From Phaeodactylum tricornutum CCAP 1055/1 (lineage: Eukaryota; Bacillariophyta; Bacillariophyceae; Surirellales; Neidiaceae): DNA of 64,000 bases. Shown here piece after piece: positions 60,287 through 64,000 of the stretch. The stretch's first letter is position 1. Each line of letters starts with the position of its first letter. The position numbers and the translations under genes were made by a program. The stretch spans positions 702,419 to 766,418 of the forward strand of contig NC_011676.1 of assembly GCF_000150955.2 (NCBI RefSeq), given 5' to 3'. The notes under the pieces are model-generated. The model ran no database searches and was not told the DNA's origin. It worked only from the letters and a program-made list of their open reading frames with translations.

Positions 60287-63228
60287 ATGACGACACTTTC
60301 CTCTACTACACCTAGACCAAGCGTGCCCAAACGAGCGGATCAACGATCGACAATCACAATTCTTTTATTAGGCGATGGTACGTGGAAAAATCAGTGAGAA
60401 CGATGAAAAAATGTGACCCATTGAAAATGTGGATAGCTTGATTGAGTCACTGAAGGCAGCAATGTATCCAAATGTTTGCCTATTGAGAGATTTGTAACAA
60501 AATCACGTTTTTACAGCGGCCTGAAGAAAACCGCAAGCCGTTTTCTGCAGTAGAATTAGCTCGATTCCCCTTTCATTTTTATTTGCCTACATCTCTATCG
60601 AACGGAATCTTTCTGATCTCGTATTTCTTATATTGCATCTTTTCTCTACAGAGGGAGTTGGGAAATCCTCGTTGATATCCACCTTTGTCTCTCGATACTT
60701 TTCTGAGGTCGTCCCTGGCATCATGACTCGTGTTCGTTTGCCGCCGGATCCAGAACTGTCCTGTGTCACCACTATAGTAGACTCGCAGGGGGGCGACCTT
60801 GCCTTGCTACAGGCAATGGCCACTCGCCGCTCTATGATGCAACACCATTCGTCGGTGCACGGTAGCACGGACTCACTAGCCGCGCTCATGGAGCGGGCGG
60901 AAACCAGTATGATGACCCAGCAATCGTCCGCTCCAGAACAAACAACCACGCCGACCGTTAAATCTTCTGGTATCGAAAACGTCGACTCAATTGTTTTGGT
61001 GTACGATTTGGACCGAGTAGAAACTTTTTTTCGTTTGGAGAATCATTGGTTGCCTTTGATTGAAAGATGTTACAACGGGAAGGTAAGCCGATTCTCACAC
61101 TGTTCGTTCCGGATCACTGTGTTGCTACGCTGCTCCAGCGAACCATATCTTACTCACAGTCACAATGCCGCTGCAGGTTCCAATCATTGTGGCGGAAAAC
61201 AAACTAGATCTCTTTCGCCCTTCCAGTACGGCGGGGATGACGGACGAGCAAGCTGTAGCGCGACAACGACAACAGATTGTCTCCCTCCTACAACGATTCC
61301 CATTTGTCCGACAATGCATCAAGTGTAGTGCCAAGAACTTGGTACGGGTTGATGATGTCTTTCTGAAGGCGCAACAGGCAGTCCTCTACCCCTTCACTCC
61401 GCCCTTGTACGATCTCGAACATGGACGCTTGACAGAGGAGTGCAAAAGAGCCTTTACTAGGATCTTTCGAATGTACGATTCGGATCGTGATGGATTGTTG
61501 AGCGACGTTGAATTGAATCGCTTTCAGATCGAAACCTATCACGTAGCAGTCTTTGATCGGGATTTTTCGGCCTGGAAGAAGGTAGTGTCGCGCAACAACC
61601 CCACCGACGAAGTTGTGATTCAAGACGGCAAATTCACAATCGCTGGTTTTTTTGCAATTTTCGATCTCTTCATCAGTCAAAATCGACTTGATGTTGTATG
61701 GCAAGCTTTGCGCGAGTTCAATTATGATGACGATTTGAATTTGCATATACCTGAAATTGTTACAGCCCCAACCGACGACACCAGTTGGAAGTTGTCATCG
61801 GGCGCGAAAAGATTCTTGTCAGGTGTCTTTCGTCAATTTGACCAGGACCAAGATGATGTTTTGACTGCAGATGATATAGGGAACATTTTTTCGATTCTGC
61901 ATCCACCCGCTCTTCCTCCGTGGCATCCAGCTCGCGCTCCATTTTTGTTCGCGGGTTGCTTTTCACTGCCCAAGCAGAAATATTCGCCAGGCACCGAAAG
62001 TCCTAACTTTGGAGGCAATGTATCCTTGATTCTCCCAGGTTCTACCCCAATGGCCCAGTCTCTATCAAACAGTGGAATTTCTATTTTAAGTGCTTCAGAT
62101 TCCCTACCGAGCGTTGCCTTGTCGGGAATAAGTGTTTCGGAACCTCTCACGTTCTTGGAATGGATGGGACACTGGCACACAATTGCTGCTATTTCGCCGT
62201 CAGTGACTAGAGCGGAACTGTTTAGGTTGGGGCATAGCGAGGAGTCTCGCAAAACTGATCCTCGGCCTCGTCGAAGTCGTAAGAAGAAATCAGCTTCTAT
62301 CACCCCAAGTCAAGCGCCATCCGATGCCACTTTTCCCTCCAGTGCCATTAGGGTTTTGGTGCTAGGCAGCGGCTCTTGTGGCAAAACAGCTCTATTAAAT
62401 GCACTATGTGGCTCGATGGAAAGCACCGAAGTTTCAGCTACCAACACAACAAGCACTCTGCATCCCGAGACAAGCAGCACATACGTAAAGATCGGTAGGG
62501 GGCAATCGCTTGGCCATCACGGTACCTGCAGCCCGTCCAAGTCGCATGATGTAGTTGAGGAAATTGTAGCTCATCTCGTTTTCACAGACGTCCCTGAGAC
62601 TGCTGCTGTCAGTCAGAGGGAACATTATCGAGAATTATCCGAGCTCTTTGGCTCGACCGCGTCTCCAAAAGATCGCGTCTGCGACCTTGCGATGCTAGTG
62701 TTTGACGCTTCGAGTCCTTCGAGCTTTGAATTTGCCAGAGAACTAGAAGCAAAGCTATTGACACAGGAGACTCCTCGTGTTTTTATCGCTACGAAATCAG
62801 ACAAGATATCTGCTCCCGAACCAGAGGATGGCGACGCACAGGCTGCGAATGTGTTGGAAACTGCCACGATTCATTGTCGAGAATCCGACTTGGAACTGCC
62901 GCTCTTGACGTCGGCCGCCGACGGCTCACTGCTGAATTTTGAAAAGCGCAATGCTACTCTTGACCACTTGGCGCGTTGTGCCCTGGTCGAAGCTGGAGTG
63001 ACACGCCTAAAGTCGAGGCCGCACGAAGAGAAGCAACGCCGCGAGACTAACCGCCGTCGCAAGATGATGTGGCTCGGTGGTATCGTAAGCGTCGGTGTCG
63101 TTGTTGCTGCTGGTGTAGGTCTCCTTTGGGGCAGTCATGCGACAAAAAAGGAGCAGACGAGTGGCTTTGGATGGTTGCGTAACTGGTTTGGAGGTACAAC
63201 CCGGGGTAATTCACCGCAGGCCATGTAG
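60287..63228 (+). CDS. MIRO: Miro, mitochondrial outer-membrane Rho GTPase
   Basis: Three exons, 60287-60377, 60652-61082 and 61177-63228, with introns of 274 and 94 nt; 857 residues. Miro proteins link mitochondria to motors and to ER contacts and sense calcium. GTPase 1: P-loop ILLLGDEGVGKSSLIS (built across intron 1), IVDSQGGD, IIVAENKLDLF (across intron 2) and CSAKNL. EF-hands: YDSDRDGLLSDVE (canonical) and FDQDQDDVLTADD (the Gly at position 6 is Asp, and Asp replaces the last Glu). GTPase 2: VLVLGSGSCGKTALLNALCG and VFIATKSDK. C-terminal tail anchor MWLGGIVSVGVVVAAGVGLL. Typical Miro has 600-670 residues; the excess is a Ser/Met/Gln-rich insert of about 55 residues in GTPase 1 after DSQGG, and a long link before GTPase 2. 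Confidence 0.95.
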
Positions 63229-63802
63229 TTACAGTGATGTTGCTATTGGCAAGACTTTCCATCTCTCGCTTACCCTGCCATACTAGGTAAAGACTGAGAA
63301 ATTTATAATTGCTTTCGAAAAAAAGCCTTGCACCCGATTTCGGTATGCATTACGTCGTCATAAGTGTTATCCTTTGGTCATGAAACTAGTCTAAACCTCG
63401 GGCACATTGCAATATGTGCTCACTTATTTTATAATAAAGCACTTTGCAAACTGTACTTCTAGTCCCTTTGCGTGCTTACAGTACGTTGACCAACATGTAC
63501 ATTGATTGTGGCCGTGGATACAGGACAGTGGTCAACGAACCAATACAAAATAGTCCAGAATTCGTGCTGACCACCGCTAATGTAAGTGGATCTGAAATCA
63601 ATTCTGGGTACGCGACATCTCTAGGATATCTGTTCTGAGTCCAAAATTTACTTACATCAGGGCCACTCCCAGTATAATCGCTATGTTTTTCGGGTTCCCA
63701 GAATTTCAAGATGATACGGCTCGAAAAGGCGTGTACCAGTTACTGTATACGGTGTGTAAAACTCTGCGCTGACAACAGTCAACAGAGCGACGATCCCGTC
63801 GT
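63229..63802. other. Intergenic spacer
   Basis: About 570 bases between two plus-strand genes. Only short unrecognised frames. Confidence 0.45.
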
Positions 63803-64000
63803 ATGTTCATGTTCCTCTTTGGAGACGAGGGATGTATTACTTCGATCATGACGAGCAATAGCAATAGCAATACCAATACCACTACTTCTACTCCTGCCAC
63901 TTCCGCCTCTATCCCGCTAGACCTTACGAGTAGCAGTAGTGCTCCCCGCAGTCACAATCGTCGCTACTTGTGTGCGGCCCCACGTCCGGATCAGTACGAC
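63803..64000 (+). CDS. Start of an unidentified gene (3' end outside window)
   Basis: An ATG at 63803 (MFMFLFGDEGCITSI) opens a frame that runs off the window without a stop; an in-frame ATG at 63848 starts the more likely N-terminus, MTSNSNSNTNTTTSTPATSA, followed by SIPLDLTSSSSAPRSHNRRY and LCAAPRPDQYD. The Asn/Thr/Ser run comes from an AGCAAT/ACCAAT triplet repeat. An in-frame stop precedes 63803. Too little to identify. Confidence 0.5.
   Translation, partial: MFMFLFGDEGCITSIMTSNSNSNTNTTTSTPATSASIPLDLTSSSSAPRSHNRRYLCAAPRPDQYD

Noticed and set aside
63444-63638. 64-codon plus-strand frame downstream of Miro
   Set aside because: Short, unrecognised, no leader or domain.

Overview
The window is nuclear DNA of a pennate diatom, most likely Phaeodactylum tricornutum or a close relative. 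The evidence is two nucleus-encoded photosystem II extrinsic proteins (PsbO, PsbQ) with diatom bipartite plastid leaders (signal peptide, a Phe at the cleavage site as in ASAFAP, then a transit stretch), short GT-AG introns (78-280 nt), dense genes on both strands with short intergenic gaps, and a cysteine-domain protein of a kind I associate with heterokont genomes. No provirus, retroelement, CRISPR array or tRNA gene could be supported by eye.

Layout. 1-12 kb: the 3' part of elongation factor 2, an HD-domain nucleotidase (HDDC2 type), a small membrane protein, and a 2255-residue EP400/Eaf1-like NuA4 platform protein with a decayed SNF2 core. 12-24 kb: a secreted protein with one intron, a disordered protein, an LSM10-like Sm protein, an FAD monooxygenase fused to half a DnaJ zinc finger and broken by a frame change, an SH3-like membrane protein, a cyanobacterial-type E1-rhodanese (MoeB/MOCS3-like) with a plastid-type leader, a TLC-domain protein and an ABHD14-like hydrolase. 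24-35 kb: a secreted leucine-rich-repeat protein with a 114-bp tandem array, a GT92-like glycosyltransferase, a TPR protein ending in KEEL, a Ser/Asp-rich surface protein and a JMJD7-like hydroxylase.

35-40.9 kb is a gene-poor gap with scattered, interrupted leucine-rich-repeat traces on the minus strand. 41-51 kb: copine, a DCAF4-like WD protein, the cysteine-domain protein (frame-broken), an INSIG-like membrane protein converging on an acetoacetyl-CoA thiolase, and the electron-transfer-flavoprotein alpha subunit. 51-64 kb: mitochondrial ribosomal proteins bL35 and bL32, PsbQ, a V-ATPase accessory (VOA1/Ac45-like) protein, PsbO, a small plastid-leader membrane protein, the mitochondrial GTPase Miro, and the first codons of one more gene.

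Functional links suggested by position: PsbQ and PsbO lie on the same strand within 5 kb and share a signal-peptide exon design; bL35m and bL32m are neighbours; the sterol regulator-like INSIG and the first mevalonate-pathway enzyme converge with 328 bp between them. These are inferences from layout. Exon limits were derived from splice consensus, frame and family conservation, without transcript data.
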